A DNA stretch of 64,000 nt from Opisthocomus hoazin (GCF_030867145.1 NC_134421.1:25179979-25243978), one strand, 5' to 3'. Positions 51,501 to 63,068 are shown, counted from the first letter of the stretch. Notes: generated by a model not told the origin, from the sequence alone. Program-made: numbers and translations.

Positions 51501-54500
51501 GCTTACTAGAAAAGCAAAAACTTTGTCTTCAACTCTTCAAAATACATTTATGTTTGGATTGCTTTCTGTCTAGAATGAACAATTGCGTCAGGATGTAGTT
51601 GACTATCAGAGGCAAATAGATTCTCAGAAAGAAACAATTCTGTTTCAAAGAGGAGAGGATTTGGATCACAGATCGCAGTTGTCCAGAAAGAACTTTGAGC
51701 TTGTCCAGTATTTGGATGAAATTCAGGTAAAATCTATGCATGCTATTGAGTATTCATTAGACTGTTACTGACAGTAATGTTTTTCACAAAGCTATGTCAA
51801 TTTCCAGATCAGGTCATGTGGAGTAAGGGAATTCATAGTGTAGTTGGGTTCTGTGATGCATATAGTCTGCATCTGTGAATCATGCAGAGCTAATGAAGTT
51901 ACTGGCACTGGGAAGTGTGTCTTTTATTTGCTGTGAGGATTTATTGAAATTGATGATCTAGAGGCAAAATACTTTCCTCTATGCTAGTTTACACTTTCAA
52001 GTTTTGCATTTAAGGTACCTATCAATTACTGGTTATTCAGTTATTTAGATGTGCACTTTTTAAAAGCCTCTTTTTCTTTAATTTTGCAGAATTTGACTGA
52101 AGCTAATGAGAAGTTAGACATTCAAAACCAAGAAATGAGGAAGAATCTCGAGGAATCAGTGCAAGAAATGGAGAGGATGACTGATGAATATAACAAAATG
52201 AAAGTGATGGCGCAACAATCTGATATTTTTATGGATCAGTTAAGAAAAGAGAAAGAACTGTACAAATTGCAAGTAAGAACTGACTTTTATGTTACTGAAT
52301 GTAATTTTTTTAGGTTTATACCGTATTATCATATTTCAGCTTAAATTAAAAAACATTCAACATATCCAGTTGAAAACACATGCTCTATACTCTCTAAAAG
52401 TAGTGTGATCTTTAAATTCGGTGCAAATTTTAAAACTGGACTGCAGATCACCAAATTTTTTTGCACAAAATGTTAGTCATGCTCCATTCTTAAGAGTCAT
52501 GACCTTCCCTTGCTGCTGTAATGCTAATCTGTTAAATTGTGTGTGGTTGATGTAGTGTGTTTGTACATATACATTGGTTAAGCAAAACGTTTTCGTGATA
52601 CGATGTTCATCCAAATGGCATTTCTAGGTTCAGGAGCTTTCAGACCAGCTGAAAGCAAAGAATGAGGAAGACGATCCACTCATGGCAGCTGTAAATGCAA
52701 AAGTTGAAGAATGGAAGGTACTTTTTAATACTTTTTTATTATTTTTAGGAATTATTTCAAGTGTTCTGATGGTATTTTATCTTCTTTTCAGAAAATCTTA
52801 GCTTCGAAAGATGTTGAACTCCGAGAGTATCAGCAAATGTTGTTTAACTTGAAAGAGAAAATGAAAATGGCCCAACTTGATGTAGACAAAAACAGTATGA
52901 TGGCCCTTCAGCAGGTACAATCTGTGTGAGAAATTACAAACATAGAAATCGTCATTCACTACATATACCAGTGACCAAATAATTATTTAGACTGTCATAG
53001 TTTGCAAATACCACAATATGTGTTACTGATAAGCTCTAAGCTCTTTGCCTTTAGATTTGAAACATGGTTCTGTATGTCCACTAAGCAAGCCTGAGCTTTT
53101 GTTTTTCGTAACATTGGTATAAAGTAAGATTGGCAGCTCTTGAGATTTTTACATTACAGTTACTTTCTGTAACTTTTTTCCAAGTCTGTTTTTTATTTTT
53201 CCTCTTTTTTTTTGTTCATCACAATAAAAACAACATAAAGCTTTCTGTGATATGTCTACAGTTCATGTATAAGCACAGAAACAGTATAATATGAATGGAA
53301 GTTACTTTCACAGCCTGTGTGTACTTATGGATGTATACATATGCAAAAACAAGGTATTATATGAATTTTTAGAAGTTGGATGACTTGCTGAAAGGCAGTC
53401 TGCAATACAGGTGTCATGTATCATGGATTGTTAGTTCTCCCAATCTTGAAGGTGTACCTCTTGGGTCACACTGGCAATTGTTTATGAGAAAGCTGTAAGA
53501 AACCAGTATCACCTGAAACTTTTTATCATACATTGGCTTAACTTTTAGAGAACTGTTCCATTTAAAATTCATATACTAAAATACTGCTTCTCTGTTTTTT
53601 TGTTTGTTTGTTTGAATGCTTTATTTTTACTCTTTTATTTTTCTTGCTTTGCCTTTATATACTCAACTTCTAGATAATATCTGACCTCTATGTTGTAAGT
53701 ACAGTATATTTGCTTGTTGTATAAATTGTTTTGTATTAGCTACTTTTAATTTCTCCATTTACTGTGTGTTGTTCTGTATTGGTAGTTTGCCTCTCAGTAA
53801 AGAAGAATTCTTTAATGGAGTTTCTTTTTTTTGGTGTGTGTAGGGAGTGCAAGAGCGAGATGCTCGGATAAGATTGCTAACTGAGCAAGTTGAAGAGTAT
53901 ACCAAAGAAATGGAACAAAATGCATTTATTATTGAGAAATTAAAAAATGAGCTCCAAAAAGATAAAGGTAACATGACTGTTTTGTTTTAAGGTCTATGAA
54001 AAGTAATATAAGAAACCACAATTTTACTGTGTATTCTTTATTCTCTAGAAATACAGAAGAAATATTTGCAGTATTTGAGTAATATTAGTCTCTATTTTTT
54101 TTTGTTCGTTTCCATTTATTCAACATTTGAGAAGAGTTTAAATTTATTCACAGTACTTCAGTGGGTATTGTGGGTAATAATATGCCTAATAAAACTATTC
54201 CTGGTCTGTAAAGGTTAAAGCATAACACGTAAAGTCTCATCTCTATCAAGAATTGCAAATGAGTAAATGAGTAGTAGCATGTAATCCAAAATAAATTCTG
54301 ATGTCCTTTACATGCACTTATTCTTGTAAATATTGTTTGAATGAATGATTGAGAACCAAAAAAAAAACCTCTCGTAGTCTTTTGTAATTACTTTCATTAA
54401 AAAGAGAAGAAAATTAAGATCTCCTTTATAACATCATCTGAAGTATTTCTTTCTTGCTTAATGGCTGATAGCAAGAACTCCTAGTTGAACTGTAAACAGA

Positions 54501-57500
54501 TCAAGGTTTTTCTTTCCAGGTGACTCATCTCTTGCTCAGCAGAATTGGATTGGGGAAATGCAAGAAAAGTTAAAAATGCTAGAAGAGAGAGCTAAGGAGG
54601 CTGAGAAATCAGCAGAATTAGCAGAAGCAGATGCTAGAGAAAAGGACAAAGAGCTTGTTGATGTGCTGAAACGAGTGAGAGACTATGAACTGGTAAACAA
54701 TTTGTGAGAGTGGACAGGGTATTTCATCATATTTTTAGGCAATGATTTTGTCCTTCCATTTTTTGTGGACCATGTTCTAATTAGAAATGAAATTGATGAC
54801 TTGTGAAGCTGAGGGTTTTTTCTTTTCTTTCACAGTAACATTTAGTGGTCACTGACTGCGTGCAGTTTGTTAGCCATACTTAACAATTTTTACAAGTTGT
54901 CAGTTTTAATATATTCGTATGGGCTTCTGAAGTCCATTGAATGGTAAGTGAACAGTCAAGACATGATTCTTCGAAGGATCATGTAGTACGAAGACTCAAT
55001 TTTGAAATATGCAGAGACTCCTCTGTAGTCAAAAGATGGATTTGTAGAATCTGCTTTTTGTCAGTAACTTTTTTCACTAAGCATAATGCAGAAAGGTGAT
55101 ACAGGTTGAAAAGCATTTTTTTCTTATCTGTGTAATGATAAAATAGAGATTCATAATTTATTTTCTTCCATCTTCTGTTGGTTGTTTTGTTTTTAATTCC
55201 CATTTGGGTTTTTACAGGGTACGTATGGTTTGGAAGAGGCAGTTGCTGAAATAAAAGATTTTAAAAAGCAAATCAAAATACGAGATCGTGAGATTGAAAC
55301 GTTAATTAAGGAAGTCAATAAACTTGAACTTAAAATGAATGATTTTCTTGATGAAAATGAAGAATTAAGAGAGCGTTTAGGTATGCTGTATCCATTATGT
55401 TTTCAGTTATTTGTTGTGTAAGAATTGTCATGGAAGTCTTCTACTATACCGAGTAACTACATGGAAATAATTTTGTACATTCTGCTAATATTTGCAAGTA
55501 GTTTTAGTTAGTTAGGACAAACTGCGTTAATGTATATGGCTAAACTTGACTTGTGGGTTGCTTTGGCTGAAGAAAGTAGGAGAATCGGTTTTGTAGTGCT
55601 TTTTTGGTTTTGATTCCTCTTTGAATGTACACTGCATAATTAATTTCATAACATGGTGTTCAGAATCCGTAACATGCTGAAGTTGTAATGCTACACTGAA
55701 AAACACAGAGAAAACTTTGGACAGGCTTATTTTTACATAGAAGAATCTAAACATAAATATAGTTAATATTAAGTATCATTTTATAGCATTTTGTTTTTTG
55801 AGTAACTGAAGTAAAATTATGCTTTCTTCTGGTGTTATTACATGGAGTATAAGATGTGTGTACATATATAGAAATACATATATTCAGCTATCAACATTTT
55901 TTTAGTTCTACTTGACTAGTCAAGTTCTTATTTAAATAAACTGCATTCTAATGATTACTAACATTAAGGTTCCTCCTTAATGAATAATTATACAGTGTAT
56001 ACTGTGTTTTAGGTCTTGAGCCAAAGGCAATTATTGATTTAAACAGATTGAGAAACAGCAAAGCACTGAAGCAGCAGCAACATAGAGCTGAAAACCAGAT
56101 TCTTTTGCAAGAGGCAAGTGATAAATCCGATTTTTGTGTAAGGGCTACATAATAAAAATGTATTTGAATAAAATGAAATACTCATCTGTGAACAATACGC
56201 AGATTGAACGACTAGAAGAGGAAAGAATTGAACTGAAAAAACAGGTTCGTAAGTTGGCTCAGGAGAAAGGAAGAAGAGTTGCAACCATAGGTAGGATTTT
56301 TCTTGTTATAAACTGTCCTTTCAAAAACATGCTGTCTATACTTATTAATATAGCTATGTTATATTTACCCATTTGTTTAAATTAAAAGGCTAAATGCATT
56401 TCGTTGAATCTGTAGGAAGAGGTGAGTGGTTGTTTTGTTTCTGTAGTCTTACAGCCCAGTAGCTTTTTGTCTTGTGATGGTTAGTAATGCATCACGGAGA
56501 GTTGCGTCATTGGCTTGCAGATGATCTTGCCATCATTTCCAGTAAATCTGTATAATGTATGTGTTTTAAAAAGCTTATAATTTCAATTCTGTTCCACCCA
56601 GAGAAGCATAATGTGCTCAGATGGAAAGGTTTACAGCTCCTTACTTTGAAGTTAGAAAACTAGAACTCAGATATACTGAATGGAATATATTCCCTTGCTT
56701 GGAGACCAATTAAAAATTCATAATCATTTATTACTGTACATTTACTTGCAATTAGGATTGGATGCTTGTGATGTGCAGGTAACTGATAGCTTTACTGAAG
56801 AGAAGGGAATGAATGAGAGGAAGTTGGATTTCTTGCACAGACATGATATTGCTGAAGTAAAAGCAAAGGTAGGTTCATAAAGCAACTTCATAAACATTGT
56901 ATTTCTCTTTCAAAATGAAAATTATTTTATTTTGTAAACACCTGTTCAAATATTTCTCTAGGTGCTTTTATTAACTGCTTTTAAAAAATAAAAAAAATCA
57001 ATAATCTGTAATTTGTTTAGAAGACTAATGAATATTCTGTATTTTTTATGAATATAGGCTAGTAGCTTGCGTAACGTGGAAGGGAGAAACACACTTGCAG
57101 ATACAGAAGCACCAGTTAGACTTCTGAAGTCAGAGAAAGATATAGCTGAAAACAGTAAGGCTCTGGGAAAACTACCTACAAGAACTTCTCAGGCGTGCCT
57201 GAGAATTTAGATCACTTGGAAAAAAATAGAAATACTTCTGTTGATTTAGGTTCAAAACATTTGACAACGTGGCAACTGGTTAAAGACAACTGTAATTCTG
57301 AAACTTTTAGTATAAAAAAGCTTTTTGTATCACCAGAGCTGCAATTTACACAGACATCAGGGATAACAGATTCTACAGACAATAGAGAGATGTCAAAAGA
57401 CTTAAAATCAGACTACACAGGTTCGTTTTCTGCTTGTCAACAAGTGGGTCAGACCTCAGAGGTCAATAACGAAAATCACAGAAACAAACCATCTTTTCAG

Positions 57501-60500
57501 AATCAAGGGTCTGTAACTTTTAATTCAGACCAAACAGATCAGGAAAATTTTTGCCCAGAACTATGTCTCAGCAAAATCTCTCTGATTCCTTGTGCATCTG
57601 CTCTTGGAAAGCCAGTAATGCACAAACCACGAATAATGACATTGAAGGATAAATAAGCAAGACTATTCACAAGTAATATTTTCTGATTTAACTACCTTTC
57701 AAGAAGACAGAGAAGGGAAGAAATACCTGGCAGATTAGTTGCAAGTAAAAACTTTGGAAAGTGGACTTAAAAATGGACAGTCAGCACACTCAGGTCAGGT
57801 AGATCCTGTTGAATATCTCGTAGAGCAATTGAGGAGAGAATTAGCCCTTCTTAGATCAGTGGTGAGACACCTTTATAATATGTGTATATTTATAGCTATT
57901 GGAGTTATTTAGAAGATAAATTCAAAAAATAAAGGTGTGTTTACCTTCATCTTTATTAATTAAAGCTATAGGATAGTTCTAATAGAATTGGAAGTGTTTT
58001 CTTCTAATAAAAAAGTGCCAAGTCATTAATTTGCAGTTTATTTGTTGACATAAGATTGAAAAATGTGGCATATATTTTTACTGTCAGTGGAAAAAGTTTG
58101 CACAACACCCGTGCACACACACATAAATGGATATGGAGAACAGTTTTTATGCTAAGACCTTACACATGTCTGTGTAAGCAAAGTACTCATCACTTGTCTT
58201 ATTAATGCCTACAGCCTTGCATCTCATACAAATCAATTGTTGTAACTGTATTTTGAACAACATAGTTCGAGGATTATTTTAAAAAATTGTTCTAAATAAA
58301 TACAGAGAAATACAAATGGGAGTTTACAAGCGTTAGTTGAATAAAGTAGGGACTGAATCAGTCCTTTGGTATGAAACATAGAGGATGAGATTTCTGCTAA
58401 AAGACACAGATGTTATTTGACTAGAGGACATGTCCCACCTCCAGATGGTGTGAAGTTAGACTTTTGGAATGAGAAAGGCTTTTCCTTCTGGGAAACACGA
58501 AAGAAGTTCCTGAGTTGGTTCTTCTGGCCTTTTATCCATTTCCCTGCCAGCTGACAAAATAATGTATATCTGTTGTCAGAAGAAAAGATTTCAAATGAAA
58601 AAATCCATTATTTATTAAAATGATCTCCAATGATAAAATCTTTTAGGTTCTCAGAAGGGATTTTGAAAACTTTTTATAATCGGTGAAAGAAGAGGTTGAT
58701 TTCTGGACGGTTGCTGTGGTTTCTTCTATTCACATGATAAATCATATAAAAAAAATTATTCACTGGTAGCTTCCTATATTGGTACCTTGAAATTCTGTAT
58801 TCGGTATCTGTATAGTGGAGGACATCGCTTTGGTTGCTAGAGATACATTTGTGGCATGCATCAAGCCAGCTCCTCAGTGTCTCACAGAGTTTTGGTCTGT
58901 ATCAGACTGTTGCTCCAGCTGCTACATGACCCAAGAATACATGTCTCTCTAGATAGCGTTGTATGAGATACACCTTGTGTAATTCTTCACGTGAATTCAT
59001 CTCTGTTGCTGTTGCATTTCAGGCAGGAGATTTGTATGTGGTCTGGGAGATTTTCATGAAGGCATACTCTAAATTTTAAAAAAAGCTGGGACTAGAACAT
59101 TAGATTGCTAAAATTAGAATCTGTGTGTTTTTTGTCTGGGAAAAACCATCTAAGAATGTGATGAGGAAACATCACAGTTACATTGTCTAAGATAAGCAAA
59201 TAAATCTTTCCTGTCTCTAACTGAAATGTTTTGGAACTCATGGCGTTTCTGTTGAGCCCTTTGAGCTACATAATTGATCAATGGAAAGTACAAGTTTATA
59301 TACATCAGGCTTTTTGAATTATACAACAGTTTTTCCATGCTACAGAAGTATGCTTTGCTGTTGTGATTTCTCTTAAAATACTGTGTTATCCAAGCTTTGG
59401 AATAAATAATGCCTACTAAATGCATTTTCAGTAGAAGAGAAGAAATGGTGGGTTTTTATATTTTGGAAGATAAGTCTTGGACGTATAATTTTTTTGTATG
59501 TAAGTGGAGATAGAATCCTATATTAATAACTTACTGTTGGGGTTTTTTTAGAATGAGCAGATATCCAGAGATTTGTTGATAAAGAGTATGCTAAATAGTT
59601 ATACAGAATTAAATCCTGAAAGATGCAGAAGCTATGCAGTGCAGGTAGTAGGAGGTTTTAAAAAAATCAAAACAGGATAGATATTTATATAAATTTTATT
59701 CACTGTTTAAATAACTTTTTCCTGATAATTTTGTTTCTGTGAAGTTCAGGCTATTTCTTTGATTGTTGCCTTCTATATTACACTTTATTCTGATTTGCAT
59801 ATTATGTAATTTCGCTGTTGTATATATGGATTAGCAATGTTTTAAAGCATTTATTCTCATATAACCACAGAGTCTTAATGAAAATTCTAATACTAAAATT
59901 CCTAAATTACAATTTTTGAGTCTTCTTTGTTATTTTCTTCAGAATGAATATCTTGCAAATGAATTAAGTGTGAGAGAGAGAGATTTGGAGAAGAACAAGA
60001 CTGTAATAGCCAAATTTCAGTCGAAGTGTAAGTTGCAACCTGTTTTAAAACTAGCGAATATTATCAGGTACCTGCAGATAGTTTGCTTATTTAGTTGTTC
60101 TGTTTCTGTGATTTGACCACAAATATCTGTCTTTACAGTTTCTGTTTTAAATGCAGTTTACTTTGGTATCTTTCACAAAGGTTGAATTTGCTGTGTATAT
60201 AGAAGGTTATTATACAATCATTCTGATATAATTCTGAACTGTGGATATTATGGCTGTGAATTGGTCCGGGTGTGAACACAATGATTACAAAACAATGAAT
60301 GTAAATGACGTTTATCAAATTGGAATTTCTTTGAATCGTCATTAATGATTTTTTTTGTTGTTTATATTAGTGTATATCTTTGGGTGCATGTGTATAAATA
60401 CGTATGTAGTGTTGCTAATTTCAAACTTAAATTAGTGATAGTACATGAAACATAGTTTATTCATGCTAACTACATTAAACTAGGATCTCTCGTATTTTTT

Positions 60501-63068
60501 CTTCCCGAATGAGACCTAATAAGGGCTTTAAGTCTGTGACTGATTCTAATTATAACAATTATATAATCTACTTGTGTAATTGTAGTGCTTTTCTGGCTCA
60601 GAGGAAGTGTTGGGCAATTAAACCCACTGACTGCTTGCGTATATATGTATGGTAGCTGAAGCGCACCGATTGCAAATAAAAATTATGCTCATTTCTCTAG
60701 GCAAGAATCTTAATTTTTTATGTGAATTCTAAAAATTCTTTTTGACTTTTCAAAATAGACTTGGTGAAACTGCTCAAACTGCTCCAAATTTTGCAGTTCA
60801 CTTCTGTCTTCAGGACAGTTAGCCATATTGTTAAGATGCAGAGAATGTCCTGATGGGTTTGTTGTTTTTTTCAAAGTTTCCAGACTTCTTGCTCTGTGCT
60901 GGAAACTCTGGAATTCCAGTGAGAAATTAATGGTGGCAGGAAAATTGTATATCTTGAGAGTCCTTACTACAGCCAAATAATTTCAATGTTCTTTTTTCCC
61001 AGTCTGCAGCAGGAATTCAGGCAGTTCCTATATACTTCATTGTTACAGCCAAACATTTCCAATGTAGCCATGTTTCTGGATCTGTGAAAGCCAGTCAGAC
61101 AGGCTACTAAAGAAGTGAAAAAAGTGGCAGAAAACATTGAAGGCTGGAAGGTTCACTAAAGTCAAATGCGTTCCCATGAATCATTGTTGTTTTGTTGGCG
61201 TTTCTTCAGCAAAATACACTCTCCAGCTGTTACTAGCAGCCCTACTTTTAACTTCCTAGTTGGTTATGCCTATATATAATATGAACATTCTATTTATGTA
61301 TCTCAAATTGGTAAGTATTATGATGAAATGTCCTAGGAAGTCTTAACTCATTTTTTCAGAGCTTTTAGACACATTTACAATTTTTATTACAGTAAAAGCA
61401 TTATCAGAAGAAAACAAACAACTTGAACAAGGAATGAAAGAAATATTGCAAGCTGTCAAGGAAATGCAGAAGGATCCTACTGTGAAGGGTGGAGAAACAG
61501 CCTTAATAATCCCTAGTCTGGATCGTTTAGTTAATGTAAGCTTGCTTTCTAAAGTATTATTTAGCTTTATAGGATTTGCAGGCTTTTTTTTCCCTCCTCA
61601 ATTATTGTGTTATTGTATAATTAAATAGTAGCTTCCTTACACATATGCTTCCTTAGTTACAAGTAGGAATACATAGTGTGATACTCCTTTAAAAATGCAA
61701 ATTGAAAATGTGCAGCAACAAGAGACTGCCAATAAAAATTAAAAAAAAAAACTTCAGCTGGATAGTGTAAAACTGTCTTCGGCATGTTTAGTGTCCCAGA
61801 CATAAAGCTTAGGTAAAAGTTCATTTGCATGTCTTTTATCTCTATGGAATCTGCAGGAAATGTTTAAGAAAAGTTCTTTATTCAAATATCTTACCAAAAA
61901 AATTAGTGTTTTTACAGGAAAATTTAACCATTTAAATCACAGTGTATGGCAAATATACCATTAGGAAATTGATAAGTAGATTTTAAAACATGAAAATTTC
62001 ATGCTTTTTGCTAATTTCACGTAGTCTAAACTTGAGGCTTCCAGTTTATTATGAAAAAAACAAAGCTTTTCTGCACTTTTGCTCTGTTTTGTAATTAAAT
62101 GTTTACTGCATTAGGCAATGGAGTTAAAGAATTCAGAGGGAGTCTTTGATGCTAGTGTGCACTTGAAAGCTCAGGCTGATCAGCTTACCGGACGAAATGA
62201 AGAATTAAGACAGGAACTGAAGCAGACTCAGAAGGAGGCAACAAATTTGTCTAATCAGCTGGCAAATGCAAATGAAAAGGTATACAGTTTATTTTATATG
62301 ACTTATTTTGTACTTGAAAAGTGGCTGCTCTTATAATTTAGAACTAAACCACACAATCTATAAGATACTGAATTAACTTATGTGAACAGTGTAATTATAC
62401 AAATCTTAATTTGATTTGTGTATTAGATCCACCAATTTGTCCATTTTAAGTTCAAATCTTAACTCTTCTTAATGTTACTTTATCCTTGGAATATCCTATC
62501 ATGTTAAACACCAAGCATGCTTAGCATGGGGGACAGCTGTACCCAAAAACGTTCACAGATTTCTTTCGTCAAAAAAAAACGATAATCTTGCATTTCTTAC
62601 TTAGAAATAAGTAACAGAGATTAAGTGTTCTAAAATTTGGAATAAAACTGTGGTGAATCCTCAGGTATGTGAAGCTGCCCTGATTGCTGGAGTAATTTGA
62701 TAAATTTAGCTTAAGATACTATGCATTTAATGACTTATGGAATCACAGCATTTTTAGAGGTTACTTTAAAGAGTGTGTGAATGCTTTAGAATATAAGTGG
62801 AAGTAAATTAAGTTGTTAATAACAACTGATGTAGCACAGGAAAACAATATATTTTCCATCATTTTTTTAATTGAAGAGCAAGAGCTACTGCTGTATGGTT
62901 TTATTTCTTTTCTTTTAGATTGCACAACTGAAAAATGAAAATTGCTTATTACGTCAGTCAGAAGGTGCCAATATTTTCTTCCAAACAGTGAATCTTCCAG
63001 AAGGAATGGTTCCTTCAAGTGTTAATATGATTAATTCTCTGAATGAATATTTAATACGTCTTATACAG
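48411..63068 (+). CDS. CEP290: CEP290, centrosomal protein of 290 kDa (5' part; gene continues beyond the window)
   Basis: CEP290 is a long coiled-coil protein of centriolar satellites and the ciliary transition zone. It forms part of the Y-linker region and gates entry to the cilium with NPHP5, CC2D2A and others. Twenty-one conserved exons join in phase: 48411..48512, 48661..48738, 49515..49584, 49797..49843, 50219..50362, 50558..50611, 51404..51424, 51574..51726, 52090..52272, 52628..52717, 52792..52914, 53844..53967, 54520..54692, 55218..55380, 56013..56113, 56203..56290, 56756..56868, 59943..60027, 61393..61535, 62115..62279 and 62919..63068. They encode 790 residues; human CEP290 has about 2479, so this is roughly the first third. 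The product is almost entirely Glu/Lys/Gln-rich heptad sequence. Two further exon candidates lie between exons 18 and 19 and are annotated separately. The ATG has A at -3 and G at +4. Confidence 0.95.
48661..48738 (+). CDS. CEP290: CEP290 exon 3
   Basis: Residues 35-60, ending [12 protein letters not shown]. The acceptor is CATTAG and the donor is AAG|GTTTGT; phase is 0 at both ends. Confidence 0.94.
49515..49584 (+). CDS. CEP290: CEP290 exon 4
   Basis: Residues 61-83 plus one base: [20 protein letters not shown], then AKC. The acceptor is TCGCAG and the donor is TGTG|GTAACC. Confidence 0.94.
49797..49843 (+). CDS. CEP290: CEP290 exon 5
   Basis: Residues 84-99, [16 protein letters not shown]. 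The acceptor is AACAG and the donor is CAG|GTATGT. The 47-nt length with the preceding single base keeps the frame. Confidence 0.94.
50219..50362 (+). CDS. CEP290: CEP290 exon 6
   Basis: Residues 100-147, including [18 protein letters not shown] and ending KEKKVNEQ. The acceptor is TTTTAAG and the donor is CAG|GTAAGA. Confidence 0.94.
50558..50611 (+). CDS. CEP290: CEP290 exon 7
   Basis: Residues 148-165, [18 protein letters not shown]. The acceptor is TTCTAG and the donor is GAG|GTTAGT. Confidence 0.93.
51404..51424 (+). CDS. CEP290: CEP290 exon 8 (21-nt microexon)
   Basis: Seven codons, KKHIKKK (residues 166-172), match in length and charge the NKRLKKK segment between the flanking exons in human CEP290. 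The acceptor is CTGAAG and the donor is AAG|GTGAGG. Leaving it out would keep the frame but shift the coiled-coil register by one heptad. Confidence 0.82.
51574..51726 (+). CDS. CEP290: CEP290 exon 9
   Basis: Residues 173-223, beginning [20 protein letters not shown] and ending LVQYLDEIQ. The acceptor is GTCTAG and the donor is CAG|GTAAAA. Confidence 0.95.
52090..52272 (+). CDS. CEP290: CEP290 exon 10
   Basis: Residues 224-284, including [20 protein letters not shown], which is almost unchanged in vertebrates. The acceptor is TTGCAG and the donor is CAA|GTAAGA. Confidence 0.95.
52628..52717 (+). CDS. CEP290: CEP290 exon 11
   Basis: Residues 285-314, including [20 protein letters not shown]. 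The acceptor is TTCTAG and the donor is AAG|GTACTT. Confidence 0.95.
52792..52914 (+). CDS. CEP290: CEP290 exon 12
   Basis: Residues 315-355, [17 protein letters not shown] through MMALQQ. The acceptor is TTTCAG and the donor is CAG|GTACAA. Confidence 0.95.
52915..53843 (+). other. CEP290: CEP290 intron 12
   Basis: A 0.9-kb AT-rich intron including a short TTTG repeat near 53600. There is no other feature. Confidence 0.8.
53844..53967 (+). CDS. CEP290: CEP290 exon 13
   Basis: Residues 356-396 plus one base: [20 protein letters not shown] through LKNELQKDK. The acceptor is TGTAG and the donor is AAAG|GTAACA. Confidence 0.95.
54520..54692 (+). CDS. CEP290: CEP290 exon 14
   Basis: Residues 397-454, including [20 protein letters not shown]. 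The acceptor is TTCCAG and the donor is CTG|GTAAAC. Confidence 0.95.
55218..55380 (+). CDS. CEP290: CEP290 exon 15
   Basis: Residues 455-508 plus one base: [20 protein letters not shown], ending [12 protein letters not shown]. The acceptor is TTACAG and the donor is TAG|GTATGC. Confidence 0.95.
56013..56113 (+). CDS. CEP290: CEP290 exon 16 (GC donor)
   Basis: Residues 509-542, [19 protein letters not shown] through NQILLQE, the same number of codons as the human counterpart as I recall it. The acceptor is TTTTAG. The exon ends at a GC donor, CAAGAG|GCAAGT, rather than GT. Confidence 0.92.
56203..56290 (+). CDS. CEP290: CEP290 exon 17
   Basis: Residues 543-571 plus one base: [20 protein letters not shown], ending RRVATI. 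It follows an 89-bp intron. The acceptor is CGCAG and the donor is ATAG|GTAGGA. Confidence 0.93.
56756..56868 (+). CDS. CEP290: CEP290 exon 18
   Basis: Residues 572-609, [20 protein letters not shown] then [18 protein letters not shown]. It aligns with the variable human segment ending SERKLDLLSLKNMSEAQSK. The acceptor is ATTAG and the donor is AAG|GTAGGT, phase 0. Confidence 0.9.
57058..57861 (+). pseudogene. CEP290: Large CEP290 exon candidate with a broken reading frame
   Basis: The block lies between an ATATAG acceptor and a GTG|GTGAGA donor. It is 804 nt long, exactly 268 codons, and phase 0 at both ends, so it fits between exons 18 and 19. Frame 1 (the incoming frame) is open from 57058 to a TAG at 57208-57210. 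A second frame is open from 57159 to a TAA at 57654-57656, about 165 codons rich in Ser, Thr, Asn, Gln, Asp and Glu. The incoming frame then resumes ([20 protein letters not shown]), meets one TAG at 57736-57738, and ends [20 protein letters not shown] then V, which looks like CEP290 coiled coil. The pattern suggests one base lost near 57160-57207, one base gained near 57655, and one nonsense change. Human CEP290 has no counterpart that I know of. Alternatives are assembly errors or a chance open region. Confidence 0.55.
57862..59551 (+). other. CEP290: CEP290 intron between the two extra exon candidates
   Basis: AT-rich sequence without a recognisable repeat, RNA or exon. Confidence 0.7.
59552..59644 (+). 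CDS. CEP290: Candidate extra CEP290 exon, 31 codons in frame
   Basis: It runs from a TTTTTTTAG acceptor to a CAG|GTAGTA donor. It is 93 nt long, phase 0 at both ends and without stops, encoding [20 protein letters not shown] followed by [11 protein letters not shown]. It begins with NEQ, much like exon 19 (NEY). Splicing it in would leave the CEP290 frame intact. It is not part of human CEP290 as I know it, so it is either a lineage-specific exon or a chance splice-site pair. Confidence 0.5.
59943..60027 (+). CDS. CEP290: CEP290 exon 19 (conserved)
   Basis: Residues 610-637 plus one base (counted without the extra exons): [20 protein letters not shown], then VIAKFQSK. The acceptor is CTTCAG and the donor is AAGT|GTAAGT. 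Confidence 0.95.
60028..61392 (+). other. CEP290: CEP290 intron 19
   Basis: A 1.4-kb AT-rich intron with nothing further recognised. The 88-codon minus-strand frame at 60710-60976 has no support. Confidence 0.8.
61393..61535 (+). CDS. CEP290: CEP290 exon 20 (conserved)
   Basis: Residues 638-685: [20 protein letters not shown] through PSLDRLVN, with the conserved [10 protein letters not shown] segment. The acceptor is TTACAG and the donor is AAT|GTAAGC. Confidence 0.95.
62115..62279 (+). CDS. CEP290: CEP290 exon 21 (conserved)
   Basis: Residues 686-740, with [20 protein letters not shown]. The acceptor is CATTAG and the donor is AAG|GTATAC. Confidence 0.95.
62919..63068 (+). CDS. CEP290: CEP290 exon 22 (last conserved exon in the window)
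   Basis: Residues 741-790, [20 protein letters not shown], ending [10 protein letters not shown]. The acceptor is TTTTAG and the donor is CAG|GTAACT, phase 0. Confidence 0.94.
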
